From the NCBI GenBank assembly GCA_022360315.1, contig JAKSDA010000122.1:120534-184533 (forward strand): 64,000 nucleotides of DNA, read 5' to 3'. Shown piece after piece: positions 1 to 21,094 of the stretch. Both the position numbers and the translations under genes were made by a program. The notes beneath the pieces were generated by a model. The model was given only the letters and a program-made list of their open reading frames with translations. It searched no databases and had not been told where the DNA came from. Source of the stretch: Pseudomonadota bacterium. Lineage in GTDB: Bacteria; Myxococcota_A; Polyangia; Haliangiales; Haliangiaceae. Every line of letters starts with the position of its first letter. Positions within the stretch are counted from its first letter, which is position 1.

Positions 1-2892
1 GACCCGCTGCGGCTCGCCCGCGGCCAGAGCGAGAGCGAGATGACGGGCTTGAAAAAGAGCTCCGCAGACCGGGTTGACCAGAGACAGGGATGCCGCCGCC
101 ACCCAGCAGGTATCGAGGCGCACCCGTTGCCAGGGCGACAGCTCGTCTTCGCTGCGCTGGCGATAGCGGCGTCCGCGCAGGCGCAACCAGGCCCGGCGCA
201 ATGCCAGGCGCATGATCGCCCGCCGCGGAGACGGCGGAACGGTGAATCCCACGGCGCTGAGCACTCGATCCAGCGCAGCCATGCCCTCGGCGAGATAGCC
301 GCTGCGGATGAACTGCTCGGCCGCCTGGCGCTGCAACTCCAGGGCGTGGAAACTCCCCTGTGTACCGGGAGTCTCGATGGCCTCGACCGCCTGTGATGCG
401 GCGAGATACTCGCGCGCGGCTTCTGCGCCGCGGCCGGCGTTGACCAGCGCGTCGGCCAGGGCAATGCCCAGTCGCACGGATCGCCGGTTCTCCGGCCGGC
501 CCGGCAGAGAAGCGGGATCGACCTCCAGGCAGATTCGGTACAGCCGGGTGGCGCGGTCGAAGGCCAGGCTTTGGCTGGCCTTGCGCGCGGCGTTTTCGTA
601 GAACGTCACCGCGCGAGTGTCGTCGCCAGCGGCACGCCAGTGAGCGGCCAGAAATTCGGGATCTGTGTCGACCTGGTGCTCGAGTGCGAGGGCCAGCCTG
701 CGGTGGAGGTGCCGCCTGGGCTCGGCATCCAGATGGGCGAGCACGGCCTCGCGGATCCGGGTGTGAAAGGCGTCGATCAGGTCGCTGGCGCGATTTCCGG
801 TGCTGATCGCGAGGCGGGCGCCGATCAGCGCGGCAATCCGGCGATCGAACCCCTGTGGGTCGACCGTGATTATCGACGCGACGGCCTGTCGCGACAGCGG
901 GCGTCCGGCGATGCACAGAAGTTCGAGGATGTCGGCTTCGATGGGCCCGAGTCGCCGGATATGCCACCGAATGGCCTCATCGAGGCTCATGACCTGGGGC
1001 GTGGTTCCGGAGCTTCCGGCCGCGAGGCGATGCCTAACCAGGACATCGAGAAAGAGAGGATGGCCGCGCGATTCCTCGACGAGTGTATCGACGTCGATAT
1101 GTCCGCTGCTGGCCGAGGTGAGTCGGGCGACCAGTTCGCGGGCGTCCCCGGGCGGCAGACAGGTGATCTCGAGATCGTGTACTTCACAGGGAAAGGCCGA
1201 GCGCAGGGCATTCATGTCCCAGCGTCCTTGTGCGGCACCCGACAGACTGCGGACCGTAGCGATCAGCAGCAGGCCGGGCGCATTGGGCGGGTGCAAGAGC
1301 TGGCCGAGCAATGCGAGGCTGTCCCGGTCGGTCCACTGAAGATCATCAATGATCAAGATCAGCGGCCTCTGCTCGGCCAGATTGGCCAAGAGCTGGCGCA
1401 GCGCTGCGAACGCCAGACTGCGATGCCGGTAGCCCGGCAGCGTGTCCGCGTTTTGCTGCGGCTGGTCGGCCAGTGCCGGGACCCGGCGCAACACCGGAAA
1501 TAGCTGGGTGAGCAATGCGGTGCGGCGCGGGATCAAGGTCTCGACGAACGCATCCGACAGGCTGCAAAGGTAGCCGGCAAGCGTATCGACCAGCTCGTCC
1601 ACGGCCTTGTACGGTACGGATTCTCGCTGATAGCAGCGGCCGGCCAGGACCACCGGATCGGATTCTTTGCGGACTAGCCTGGCGAACTGGCGTACCACTG
1701 AGGTCTTGCCCACCCCGGACTGGCCGGAAAGCAAGCACACGACGGGCGCGTTGCGCCGGACGCGAGACAGCTGTTGACGCAGGGCCGACAATTCGCGCTC
1801 GCGACCGACAAACCCGACCGGCCCGGCAGAGGCATGGGGGCCGCTTCCCGTCACGACCGACGAGTCGGTCACTCCCCACAGCCGCGCCAGCACCTGGTCG
1901 CCGCTCGGCCGCATGGCCGGATCGATGCGCAGAAGCTCGGTGCAAAGGTCGCTCAGATCGCGCGGAACGCCGGCTCGGTATTCCGCCGGAGGGGTCGGCT
2001 CGAGCCTGGTCTTGGCGCGCAGCATATCCGGCCCCGACCCGTCGAACGGCGTAGCTCCGGTGAGCGCGAGATAGAGGACGACGCCGACGCTGTACCAGTC
2101 GGCAGCGGCGCCGACGTCGGCCTGCCGGGCCTGTTCGGGGGCCATGTAACGCACTGTTCCGATCAGGCGGTTGCGTTCGGTGATGGTGTCGCGCCCGACG
2201 TCGGAGACCAGGCCGAAGTCGAGCAAGACCACGCGACCATCTCCGGTCACCATGATGTTGGACGGTTTGATATCGCGGTGTACTTTGCCGGCGCTGTGTA
2301 ACGCTTGCACGCCCTCGGCCAGCTGGACAGTGGCGGCGCGCAGACGGACCTCGTTGAACGAGACGCCCGACCGATCGCCGTCGGGATAACGGTCGCCAGC
2401 GCGGTTATCGTCGTGGCCGCCCTTGCCCGGCGGCAAGACCACCGGCCCGGAGCCCAGGGCGATCCGGTCAGTTGTCCTGGTCGAGTCAGTGCTCGACATC
2501 TCCCAGGGCAATTCGGCGACCGGCTCAAATGCGCCTGGCCGCTCCGATCCCTGGGGATCCCGCCTCGCATTCGCTGTCGGGACGTCCGGCTGGAGGCGTA
2601 CATAGCGGACGAAATCGACCCCGCGGATGAGCTCCATGGTGAAGAAGAGCCGCCCGTCGACCTCGAATAGCTCGCCCAGGTTGACCAGATTGGGATGGGC
2701 GAGATGAGCCAGCGAGCGAAACTCGTTCTTGAACCGCAATAGCGCATTGGCGTTGCTGGTGCGCAGAGTCTTGAGGGCCACGCGCTGATTCGATTCGCGG
2801 TCGAGCGCCTCGTACACCACGCCCATACCGCCGGCTCCCAATCGGCGGATCACATCGAAGCGCTCAGTGCCCTGAAACCCGGTTAGCTGCAT
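1..2892 (-). CDS. PknK-like Ser/Thr kinase with AAA ATPase (C-terminus cut by window edge)
   Basis: An open frame of 964 codons runs from ATG at 2892 off the left edge. The N-terminal Hanks kinase has the glycine loop GAGGMGVVYEAL (about residues 19-30), the VALK lysine (41), HRDIKPSN (about 204-211), DFG and a GTVRYMAPEQ activation segment. About 80 low-complexity residues (roughly 100-180) are inserted between the hinge and the catalytic loop. After the kinase comes a P-loop NTPase with Walker A GQSGVGKTS (about 389-397) and Walker B LILIIDD (about 508-514), then helical repeat-like sequence up to the edge. The order kinase-AAA-helical repeats is that of PknK-type signalling proteins, which phosphorylate proteins on Ser/Thr and usually act in the cytoplasm. 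Target unknown. It faces away from the DNA at 2893-3078, where no other gene is seen. The true C-terminus lies outside the window. Confidence 0.9.
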   Translation of the reverse strand, partial: MQLTGFQGTERFDVIRRLGAGGMGVVYEALDRESNQRVALKTLRTSNANALLRFKNEFRSLAHLAHPNLVNLGELFEVDGRLFFTMELIRGVDFVRYVRLQPDVPTANARRDPQGSERPGAFEPVAELPWEMSSTDSTRTTDRIALGSGPVVLPPGKGGHDDNRAGDRYPDGDRSGVSFNEVRLRAATVQLAEGVQALHSAGKVHRDIKPSNIMVTGDGRVVLLDFGLVSDVGRDTITERNRLIGTVRYMAPEQARQADVGAAADWYSVGVVLYLALTGATPFDGSGPDMLRAKTRLEPTPPAEYRAGVPRDLSDLCTELLRIDPAMRPSGDQVLARLWGVTDSSVVTGSGPHASAGPVGFVGRERELSALRQQLSRVRRNAPVVCLLSGQSGVGKTSVVRQFARLVRKESDPVVLAGRCYQRESVPYKAVDELVDTLAGYLCSLSDAFVETLIPRRTALLTQLFPVLRRVPALADQPQQNADTLPGYRHRSLAFAALRQLLANLAEQRPLILIIDDLQWTDRDSLALLGQLLHPPNAPGLLLIATVRSLSGAAQGRWDMNALRSAFPCEVHDLEITCLPPGDARELVARLTSASSGHIDVDTLVEESRGHPLFLDVLVRHRLAAGSSGTTPQVMSLDEAIRWHIRRLGPIEADILELLCIAGRPLSRQAVASIITVDPQGFDRRIAALIGARLAISTGNRASDLIDAFHTRIREAVLAHLDAEPRRHLHRRLALALEHQVDTDPEFLAAHWRAAGDDTRAVTFYENAARKASQSLAFDRATRLYRICLEVDPASLPGRPENRRSVRLGIALADALVNAGRGAEAAREYLAASQAVEAIETPGTQGSFHALELQRQAAEQFIRSGYLAEGMAALDRVLSAVGFTVPPSPRRAIMRLALRRAWLRLRGRRYRQRSEDELSPWQRVRLDTCWVAAASLSLVNPVCGALFQARHLALALAAGEPQRV

Positions 2893-3078
2893 GGTGAAGA
2901 CAGGTAGGTGCAGGTGCCACGATACGACAGGAACCGCATCCGTGTCATCGACCTGTCGAGCAACCCAGGTTCGCCTCGACGTCTTGGTACGCAATGCGAC
3001 GTGGCGTTGTCGCGGAGCAGAATGATCGGGAATTCGATCGGTCGCAGTGATTGGCCCGACCGCAGCGTGTTACCAGCT

Positions 3079-3963
3079 CTATTTGAGATTCCACGAGCGA
3101 TGCTCGCGGAGCTGATCGAGGACCGCTTGCAGCTGGTCGGCATCAGAGGTTTCCAGTCGAGCCTCGCGGGCGGGGCCGAGGGCCACATCCAGGGCCTGGC
3201 ACAATGCGCGTATGGCCTGGCGGGTTAGCTGGAGTCCGTCGGATTTGCCCTCGCTGTAGCTATTGGCCTTCAGCTCGACGATGACTGGATTGTCTCTGTC
3301 GATGAGAGCCCGGGCCACTGCATTGTCGGCTTCCACTGCCTCGATAAGGGCGCGCACCTTGACCGGACTGCGCAAACAGCGGTCTGTGATGTACGAGTCC
3401 CTGGCCAGGTCGATCCAGTCCTCGTCGCCGGCCGACCATTCCTTGACCGGTCCGGCGGTGACGTGCCCTCCAGCGTCGCGGTGACGGCTGCTGGCCTCGC
3501 TGTCGCTGGCTTTCGCATAAATGGCAAACACCCGCCGCACCCCGCGTTCGATCAAATAGCGCGCGCGCTTGCGCAGACTGGCCTCGCTCTGTTTGTGCTT
3601 GATCTCGAAGGACAGCTCTTCGAGATATCGGTGGCCGTCGGTGTCGGTACCCCGCTTGCGGATGCACGCATCGGTGGCAAAGTCGTTGTGTTCGGAGACC
3701 CGAGTCAGCAGTTCGGTGGAACCGACGTAGCCGTCCGCCACATGGGCGCGCAGCACATAGGCCATGTCGAACTGACAATCGGCATGGGGTGGCTCGGCCG
3801 GAGCCACTTCGATCACTTGACCATCGACCATCTCCCGATAGGTTTCGGGCTCGACCACATGCTCGTCGGGCGGCGGAGCGCCGGCGCCGGGCAATTCGAA
3901 CCGATCCGGCCTGCTCGCGCCAGGAGCCAGATACATGGAGCCGGAGTCAGAACCGTTGCTCAT
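3079..3963 (-). CDS. Uma2-like PD-(D/E)XK family protein
   Basis: 294 residues from ATG at 3963; the frame is open further upstream, but those 77 codons read as intergenic. Residues about 25-200 resemble the Uma2/DUF820 restriction-endonuclease-like fold: a start rich in acidic residues and proline, then an acidic residue in DACIRKRG and an E-x-K in SFEIKHK spaced like the PD-(D/E)XK site. The C-terminal third (EGKSDGLQLTRQAIRALCQAL) resembles the helical tail seen in many cyanobacterial and myxobacterial members. Biochemical role in the family is largely unknown; a DNA-cleaving function is inferred from the fold only. It is transcribed divergently from the TPR lipoprotein at 4088. No strong Shine-Dalgarno is visible before this start. 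Confidence 0.7.
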   Translation of the reverse strand: MSNGSDSGSMYLAPGASRPDRFELPGAGAPPPDEHVVEPETYREMVDGQVIEVAPAEPPHADCQFDMAYVLRAHVADGYVGSTELLTRVSEHNDFATDACIRKRGTDTDGHRYLEELSFEIKHKQSEASLRKRARYLIERGVRRVFAIYAKASDSEASSRHRDAGGHVTAGPVKEWSAGDEDWIDLARDSYITDRCLRSPVKVRALIEAVEADNAVARALIDRDNPVIVELKANSYSEGKSDGLQLTRQAIRALCQALDVALGPAREARLETSDADQLQAVLDQLREHRSWNLK

Positions 3964-4087
3964 GACCGGAAAGGTAGCACAAAACTCGAGCTGCTGCACA
4001 GGGTGTCCCGGCGCATCGTGTTTTCCCGCCGGGCCGACCACTTGATCTGGCCCAGGCACCGTGGTTAGGTCCAGCGAGGAGAGTTTC

Positions 4088-4948
4088 ATGCGCGCTTTCA
4101 TTCCGTTTGTCGCCCTGGTGGCGCTGTCGGTCACGACTGGATGCCCGAACAAAGAGCTCCACGCGTCGATCGAGGAGATGAACCGGGGCATCAAGGCCGC
4201 TCAATCGGGCAGCATCGAGACAGCCATCAAGCATCTGGATGAAGCGACCCGTCTCTATCCGGATAATCACCAGGCGTGGTGGAATCTCGGCCAGCTCTAC
4301 TTCCGCGATAAAAAGTGGGAGGAGGCGATCGAGTCGCTCAGCGAGGCAGTCCGGATCAACGGCAAGGATTCCATGTATCAGATGCGCCTCGGCATCGCCT
4401 ACTACGAGAGCGGCAATCGCTCCCAGGCGGCGACCCATCTCGAAGAAGCCGCCGAGCTCGAGAATCGACTGGCCACAGCATACTATTATCTGGGCCTGGT
4501 CTACGAGGACAACGACGAGCCGCGCAAAGCGGCCGAGGCGTGGTCACAGGCGGCGCGGATCGACCCCTACGAGGGCAAATCGTTCGTCAGACTGGGCAAG
4601 ATCTATCTCACCTGGGACATGGTCGATCACGCCATCAAAGTGCTGCAACTCGGTGCCCAGTACGTCAAGGGCGACGAGCGAACCAATGTCTTGCACTATT
4701 TGGGTCTCGCCTACGACGCCCAGGGAGCGTGGGACAGTGCCATCGAGGCGTACAGCCAGGCGCTCGACGCCGATTCGGGCAATCTCGATGCCCGGTTTCA
4801 GCGTGGCCTGTCGTACGTCAAGAAAGGCGACAAAAGCAAGGCGCGCGCCGATCTCGAGGAATACGTCAAGAGTGCTCGGGGCAGCTCCGCGAGCAACTAC
4901 AACAAACAAGAGGCCAACAAGGTGCTCTTCGCGCTCATCGCTCAGTGA
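4088..4948 (+). CDS. TPR-repeat lipoprotein
   Basis: 286 residues. Start set at ATG 4088, because AGGAG lies 8 bases upstream and a signal peptide begins there: MRAFIPFVALVALSVTTGC, with a lipobox ending at Cys19. From about residue 30 to the end it is a run of about seven 34-residue TPR units (for example HQAWWNLGQLYFRDKKWEEA and RLATAYYYLGLVYEDNDEPR). It is therefore a lipid-anchored periplasmic scaffold, comparable in layout to NlpI/PilW-type TPR lipoproteins, although I cannot assign it to either. It precedes the giant TPR gene by 315 bp on the same strand; co-function is possible but not shown. Confidence 0.85.
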   Translation: MRAFIPFVALVALSVTTGCPNKELHASIEEMNRGIKAAQSGSIETAIKHLDEATRLYPDNHQAWWNLGQLYFRDKKWEEAIESLSEAVRINGKDSMYQMRLGIAYYESGNRSQAATHLEEAAELENRLATAYYYLGLVYEDNDEPRKAAEAWSQAARIDPYEGKSFVRLGKIYLTWDMVDHAIKVLQLGAQYVKGDERTNVLHYLGLAYDAQGAWDSAIEAYSQALDADSGNLDARFQRGLSYVKKGDKSKARADLEEYVKSARGSSASNYNKQEANKVLFALIAQ

Positions 4949-5263
4949 GATCTCGCCATCGCAAAACCCGACAAGACAGACCAGCGTCCGGATCGGAGAC
5001 AAACACGCCGTTCACCGGCAACCGCGATGGCGATCTCGCCTACATGAGGCCGCATTTTTGATATTCCGTCGCGGACGTGCCGGCACGGGATGCCAGGCGG
5101 AGTGTTTACAGAGCGGAGCGGACGGATGGCCGGCCATTCGATCGCTCGTGTGATTCCCGTAATTTCTCCACCCGATCAGCTGCTTACCCAGGGCTTCCCA
5201 TGGTATAAGGTGACCCGGCAAACCCTGGCAACTTTCCCTGTAAAAGCAGGAGGATAGCCGCCA
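4949..5263 (+). other. Gene-free spacer with possible promoter of the giant TPR gene
   Basis: No supported gene. A TATAAG hexamer at 5204-5209 would suit a -10 box for the gene at 5264, but no convincing -35 is seen (CTGCTT with an 18-bp gap at best). An excellent ribosome site, GCAGGAGG, lies 10 bases before the ATG at 5264. Confidence 0.35.
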
Positions 5264-17008
<11,745 letters not shown>

Positions 17009-17232
17009 CCGCCGATTCCACAGATGCCCCGATTCGGATTCCCGACACTGCACAATCTCGTTGATCCGTTTGACGGGCGCAGGCGAGAGGCTTTTCTTGT
17101 GTTCACCTGGTTAGCGAATAGTCGCCTGAGTTGGTCGGAAAGGCGTTGACGCCGCGGTCGATGAAAAGGGAAGACATCTGGACCGACCGGGCCGCCGGGA
17201 GTTGGTGAGGAGACGGGGACGAGAACGCCAGG

Positions 17233-18840
17233 CTAGTTTTGCACCTCGATGCAGGCGATGACCTGCGCCCTATCTTGTGGGTGCTGGACTCCGCCGGTTT
17301 CGCTCGCGCCGCTACCAGCCTTGTAGCCCGAAGTGGCCTCGCCCTTGCTCCCCATGGTGGCGTCTTGGAGCTCTGTAAATCCATTCAGAGCGGTGTAGTT
17401 GCCGTTGTTCCTGGAGGTGGCGCCATAGAGCTCGACGTGTCCCGACTCCACGGTCATGGCGCCGCAGGTTCTCACGGTGCAACTGGAGCATTGCCCCGAG
17501 GTGATAGAACCGAGCGGGGCGCCCTGATTGACGCCGGTCAGAAATACGCTCGTATAGTTGCGGTCACTGGGGGTGCTGTTCCAATTGATGCTGAAGCTGG
17601 AGCCAGAAGCCGCAGCGATGTCTGCCTCGTCGAGGTACCAGAGGGACACGATGGCGTATCTTCCGTCACCTTTTTTGGATAGCGCCACGGCCTGGCTCAT
17701 GGCCTTGCCGCCGTAGGAAACGCTCTGCATATAGCGATCTCTTTCGTCGACGCCGTGGGCCGTGAACACGAGCAACCGATTCGAACCACCTGGCGCGGTG
17801 TGGCTGAGACCAAGAGCCGAGCTGACCACGCTGATGCCCGTCGACGGTGGCGTGCAGACCCCGGCTTCGCAGGTGTCATCGCCCGAGCAGGTGCCACAAG
17901 AACCACCGCAACCGTCGTCGCCGCAGTCTTTGCCGTCGCAGTCGGGAATGCAGACGCAGACTCCGGCATCGCACGTGTCATTGCCCGAACAACCAGGGGC
18001 ACAGGTACCGCCGCAGCCGTCGTCGCCGCACTCCTTGCCGTCGCAGTCCGGAGTGCACGGGGGGCCGGTGCAGGTGTCGATGTGGGAGACCATGATTCCG
18101 CCGAGGCCGGCACCTGCACAACCCGAGGTGTCCTTGATCCTGATCTTGATCCGGTCGTTGTCATCCATGCCCGTGTACTTGAACGTGTACATGTCGGTTT
18201 GACCATCGAACGTGAAATCTGGATGGCCCTCGAGGCTCCAGTCAACATCATCGCTTCTCGCCTCGAGCCGGATATCGGGATCGTAGTCGCCGTTGCTGTT
18301 GTCCGTGATGAGGTTCAGACAGAACTCGTGTAGCGAGTTGGAGTTGATTCTGATTTGATTGACGAAGTTATTGGAGTTGCCACATACGGATGTATCATAC
18401 GTTGTTCCAGAGCGTCCGGTTGTGCCGTCTGGCAGGGTGAAGAGATCCCAATCCGCGTATCCACCCGCGGTTTTGACACCCAGGGGATTGCCGCCAGCGT
18501 CGGGAGAGAAGGTCCGCTTGTCCAGCGGGAAAATAATGTGATGCTCGAAATTTGCAAACTCTGGGGTGAGCTCGATGCAATCGCTGCAGTCGGTTCGTAG
18601 ACCTGATTGTCCCGAGGTCAGACCGAACGCGGGGAAATACTGGAGATGCTGACCCATCCCCGTGCCTCTGAAGTCAGTGGTGGTTGTCTTACCGACGTAC
18701 TCGATGGCTTGGGTCAGCTCGGACTGCACGGGCCCGATGCTCACCTCCAACTCGAGGTCACTATCCATTGCGGTTCCGCAAGACGCAATGGCAAAAAGCA
18801 GGCACAGGGTGCTTGCACGTGTGGAAAGGCGACTCGACAT
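17233..18840 (-). CDS. Cysteine-rich lipoprotein
   Basis: 535 residues from ATG 18840, with AAAGGAA upstream. The signal peptide ends in a lipobox (LLFAIASC, Cys21). Residues 40-255 have no family I recognise; they contain paired cysteines (TDCSDC). Residues about 258-335 hold two short Cys/Gly modules of the pattern CTPDCDGKECGDDGCGG and CIPDCDGKDCGDDGCGG, each followed by a six-cysteine stretch ending C-EAGVC. Such linkers are common in myxobacterial exported proteins. The C-terminal ~200 residues look like a beta-rich domain (SALGLSHTAPGGSNRLLVFTAHG) with further cysteines. Probably a surface or periplasmic protein whose disulfides form after export. Two 19-bp direct repeats lie 47-85 bp upstream. 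Function unknown. Confidence 0.82.
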   Translation of the reverse strand: MSSRLSTRASTLCLLFAIASCGTAMDSDLELEVSIGPVQSELTQAIEYVGKTTTTDFRGTGMGQHLQYFPAFGLTSGQSGLRTDCSDCIELTPEFANFEHHIIFPLDKRTFSPDAGGNPLGVKTAGGYADWDLFTLPDGTTGRSGTTYDTSVCGNSNNFVNQIRINSNSLHEFCLNLITDNSNGDYDPDIRLEARSDDVDWSLEGHPDFTFDGQTDMYTFKYTGMDDNDRIKIRIKDTSGCAGAGLGGIMVSHIDTCTGPPCTPDCDGKECGDDGCGGTCAPGCSGNDTCDAGVCVCIPDCDGKDCGDDGCGGSCGTCSGDDTCEAGVCTPPSTGISVVSSALGLSHTAPGGSNRLLVFTAHGVDERDRYMQSVSYGGKAMSQAVALSKKGDGRYAIVSLWYLDEADIAAASGSSFSINWNSTPSDRNYTSVFLTGVNQGAPLGSITSGQCSSCTVRTCGAMTVESGHVELYGATSRNNGNYTALNGFTELQDATMGSKGEATSGYKAGSGASETGGVQHPQDRAQVIACIEVQN

Positions 18841-18886
18841 GGCTGTTCCTTTCTTTTAAGGTCAATGTAAGGTAACCACAGGATTA

Positions 18887-18925
18887 CAGGATCCCGACCA
18901 AAGGTCCAGGATCCCGACCAAAGGT
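18887..18925. repeat. Two 19-bp direct repeats upstream of the lipoprotein gene
   Basis: CAGGATCCCGACCAAAGGT occurs twice without mismatch (18887-18905 and 18907-18925), 20 bp apart start to start, i.e. close to two helical turns. It sits upstream of the minus-strand gene starting at 18840, where regulator sites would be expected. Confidence 0.6.
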
Positions 18926-19197
18926 AATGCTGGAAGGGGGCAAAAAAGGGCCTGAGTTGGGACGATGGGACGGGATAGGCAGGGAAAGTGAGTATTTGAC
19001 GATGTATTGGGCCGACCAACGAGGACGAAAATCGGGCTCAGGAGCGAACGTCGCAAGGTCAACCAGATAATGAGCAGCTGCTCCAGGGGGTCAGCCCGTG
19101 ACCACGTAGTAACGGGGAGGTATCTGCGATGGATTTGCGGATGGACGTGCCATGGCTTCGGACCAGCGTCCCGGCCGGTTATGTCCGAAACGTTTGT

Positions 19198-19250
19198 GAG
19201 CCGCAATGCACTGTAGAGCCGCAATGCACTGTAATGGTGTGTAATGGTGC
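19198..19250. repeat. 18-bp tandem duplication followed by two GTAATGG units
   Basis: GAGCCGCAATGCACTGTA is exactly duplicated head to tail (19198-19215, 19216-19233). It runs into GTAATGGTGT/GTAATGGTGC (19231-19250), a 10-bp repeat. It lies downstream of the minus-strand gene 19342-20925; compare the CCATTAC array on the other side at 21053-21094. Confidence 0.7.
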
Positions 19251-19341
19251 TTGGGTGAAAGAATGGGCTAGCGAGCCGCCGATCGAGATCGCGCTGATCC
19301 CGCTCGAGTGGCCAGGCAGCTGGCAGTAAAAGCACAATGCA

Positions 19342-20925
19342 TTATGCTACCAGCGCTCTTTCGAAATAGCGGCGGAGAAGAGCGCCGAGCAAGCGCATGC
19401 GTATGGCGATGGGAATGTAGCCCAGGAATGTGGTCAGGAAGGCCCCGAAGAGCGCTGAGTCGGTGGCCAGGGCGAGCTGTTCGAGCCGGGGATAGAGTAC
19501 GGTGATCTCGACAGCGAAAATGCCGTAGAACGCCAGTGCGCCGACGATATACGAGGGTCCGATCTCGTGCAGAGTACGCAGCCACAGCCTCGGATCGAGC
19601 ACTTCGAACGCAGAGTTGGACATGGCCGCCACGAGGATGAGCAGAGGCAGGAGAGCGATCGCACCCACAACCGCAAACAACGGCGCGCCGATGTGGAGCA
19701 GAGCCACGCTGGTGTAGAGCTGTTTGTCGGAGAGCATCGGTAAAATCGGTCGATCCAGCGATGCCGCCAACCAGATCACTGCAACTATCAGTGGTAAATA
19801 GGCGGCGAGGAACCTCCAGATTGACGAGAACAACGAGCCGCCGAGGCGCCAGCAATCTCTGAATCGGATGGTGTCCTGGCCAGTCGCGGTGTTGCTCACG
19901 ATGCCGAAGAACACGGTGAACTCCAGGCCCACCTTGATTGCAAGGCCGAGCAACATCGAGGCCAGGGCGATCAACGAGTGGTACCCCATTATAGCGAAAA
20001 GGGTGATGGACGGGATCACGAGCATCAGGAGAGGAGTGGTGATCACGGCCAGGGCGAGCAAGAGCAACAGCCCCGAGCTAGTGAACGGGAACAGGATTAC
20101 CCGGGGAAGTTGGGCCATATATGCACCCACGCCCGAGACGGCGTCCCCGATCACGGCGGCTGCTAGGGGAACGGACGCTTTCCACGGTTTCCGTTTGCCA
20201 GCGCCCGAGACCGGCTCGAGTGTGTGCTGGCAGCTCCGGCAGCGGTCGACGAAGCCGTTGTTGGCCCAGCGGTGATCGCTGCAGTCGAAGCACCACTCGG
20301 CTCTACACCCCGGGCACGAGAACGCCGCGGGCTGGCCGGGATGCCCGGCGCACGTCCCGGCCGGTGCAGAAGCCGCCGGAGGTGGAGCGCCGCGGTTGGG
20401 AGATGGAGCACCGTGGTTGGGCTGTGCGCGGGAAATGGGGTTGACGGTCGCGAGCTCCAGGACGGGCTGGATGTCGTAGAATTGTTGTAGCGCCTTGCGG
20501 AGAAGAAACTCGGGCGCGGCACATCCAGTCACCGGGTACCCGGTTGCCTGCTCGATGGCCGAGGCGGTGGCGCGGTCGTCGGGATCGCGCATCGCTACCG
20601 CAAGCTGCCGGGGACCGGCTTCTGTCCCCGAGCGAGCTGGATCGCCGGTGGACCGCATGAATCCGAGAGGCACTGCCTGGTAAAGTGCGGCCAGCGTCGG
20701 ATCGATGGCATGCACGGCGTTGGTATCGGGGTGTTTAAAATGATCCAGCCGTGCTGCGGGCACGCATTTTTGCTCCGCGAGGGCACGCGACACCGTATCG
20801 ATATCGGTATAGCCGAGCTCGATGAGCCTCGACCCCAGCCGGGAGCTCCCCTTTGTGGCCAGCGCAGCTTCGACCTGATCGGCTGTTGCTGCGCCACGTG
20901 CTATCAAGATTTCACCGATTCTCAT
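19342..20925 (-). CDS. MshEN-like domain / zinc-binding / polytopic membrane protein
   Basis: 527 residues. Start placed at ATG 20925, where GGAGG lies upstream and MRIGEILIARG opens a domain like the N-terminus of type II secretion ATPases (MshEN/GspE N-domain: 'GEIL...G..t..qveaAL....rlG..Lie.gy.d...v..aLa.Q'). This covers about residues 1-165. After a Pro-rich linker comes a B-box-like zinc cluster (CAGHPGQPAAFSCPGC, WCFDC, RCRSC; about 190-232). The rest (about 250-527) holds six or so hydrophobic segments, Yip1-like in feel. MshEN domains can bind cyclic di-GMP, so a ligand-sensing membrane protein is a reasonable inference, but not shown. Neighbours give no functional clue. GTAATGG repeat arrays in opposite orientation flank the gene. 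Confidence 0.8.
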   Translation of the reverse strand: MRIGEILIARGAATADQVEAALATKGSSRLGSRLIELGYTDIDTVSRALAEQKCVPAARLDHFKHPDTNAVHAIDPTLAALYQAVPLGFMRSTGDPARSGTEAGPRQLAVAMRDPDDRATASAIEQATGYPVTGCAAPEFLLRKALQQFYDIQPVLELATVNPISRAQPNHGAPSPNRGAPPPAASAPAGTCAGHPGQPAAFSCPGCRAEWCFDCSDHRWANNGFVDRCRSCQHTLEPVSGAGKRKPWKASVPLAAAVIGDAVSGVGAYMAQLPRVILFPFTSSGLLLLLALAVITTPLLMLVIPSITLFAIMGYHSLIALASMLLGLAIKVGLEFTVFFGIVSNTATGQDTIRFRDCWRLGGSLFSSIWRFLAAYLPLIVAVIWLAASLDRPILPMLSDKQLYTSVALLHIGAPLFAVVGAIALLPLLILVAAMSNSAFEVLDPRLWLRTLHEIGPSYIVGALAFYGIFAVEITVLYPRLEQLALATDSALFGAFLTTFLGYIPIAIRMRLLGALLRRYFERALVA

Positions 20926-21052
20926 CGATTCCTTACCTCCGATTTCCAGGGCGATCAGTGCAATCGATAGCGACCAGCGCCATGATGTGAGGGCGGCACG
21001 GCGAGGTCTCGGTCGAAAGCATATGTCAATTGTACGGATCGTGGCACCAAAT

Positions 21053-21094
21053 GCCATTACAGGCCATTACGGGCCATTACAGGCCATTACAGGC
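21053..21094. repeat. Four 10-bp tandem units of GCCATTACAG
   Basis: CCATTAC occurs at 21054, 21064, 21074 and 21084, exactly 10 bp apart (third-base change only in one unit). This is one helical turn per unit. The array lies 128 bp upstream of the ATG at 20925 and about 120 bp downstream of the photolyase operon's 3' side. Confidence 0.75.

Larger units (their letters stand above)
18841..19341. other. Gene-free stretch with short repeats
   Basis: No convincing gene. It holds the direct repeats 18887-18925 and the tandem repeats 19198-19250 listed separately. Open frames here have biased, repeat-derived compositions and no ribosome sites. Confidence 0.5.

Noticed and set aside
571..1503. 310-codon plus-strand frame
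   Set aside because: Lies opposite the PknK-like kinase/ATPase, whose minus-strand frame shows all kinase and Walker motifs.
18862..19335. 157-codon minus-strand frame in the gap
   Set aside because: Made partly of the direct repeats, no ribosome site, and no domain-like sequence.
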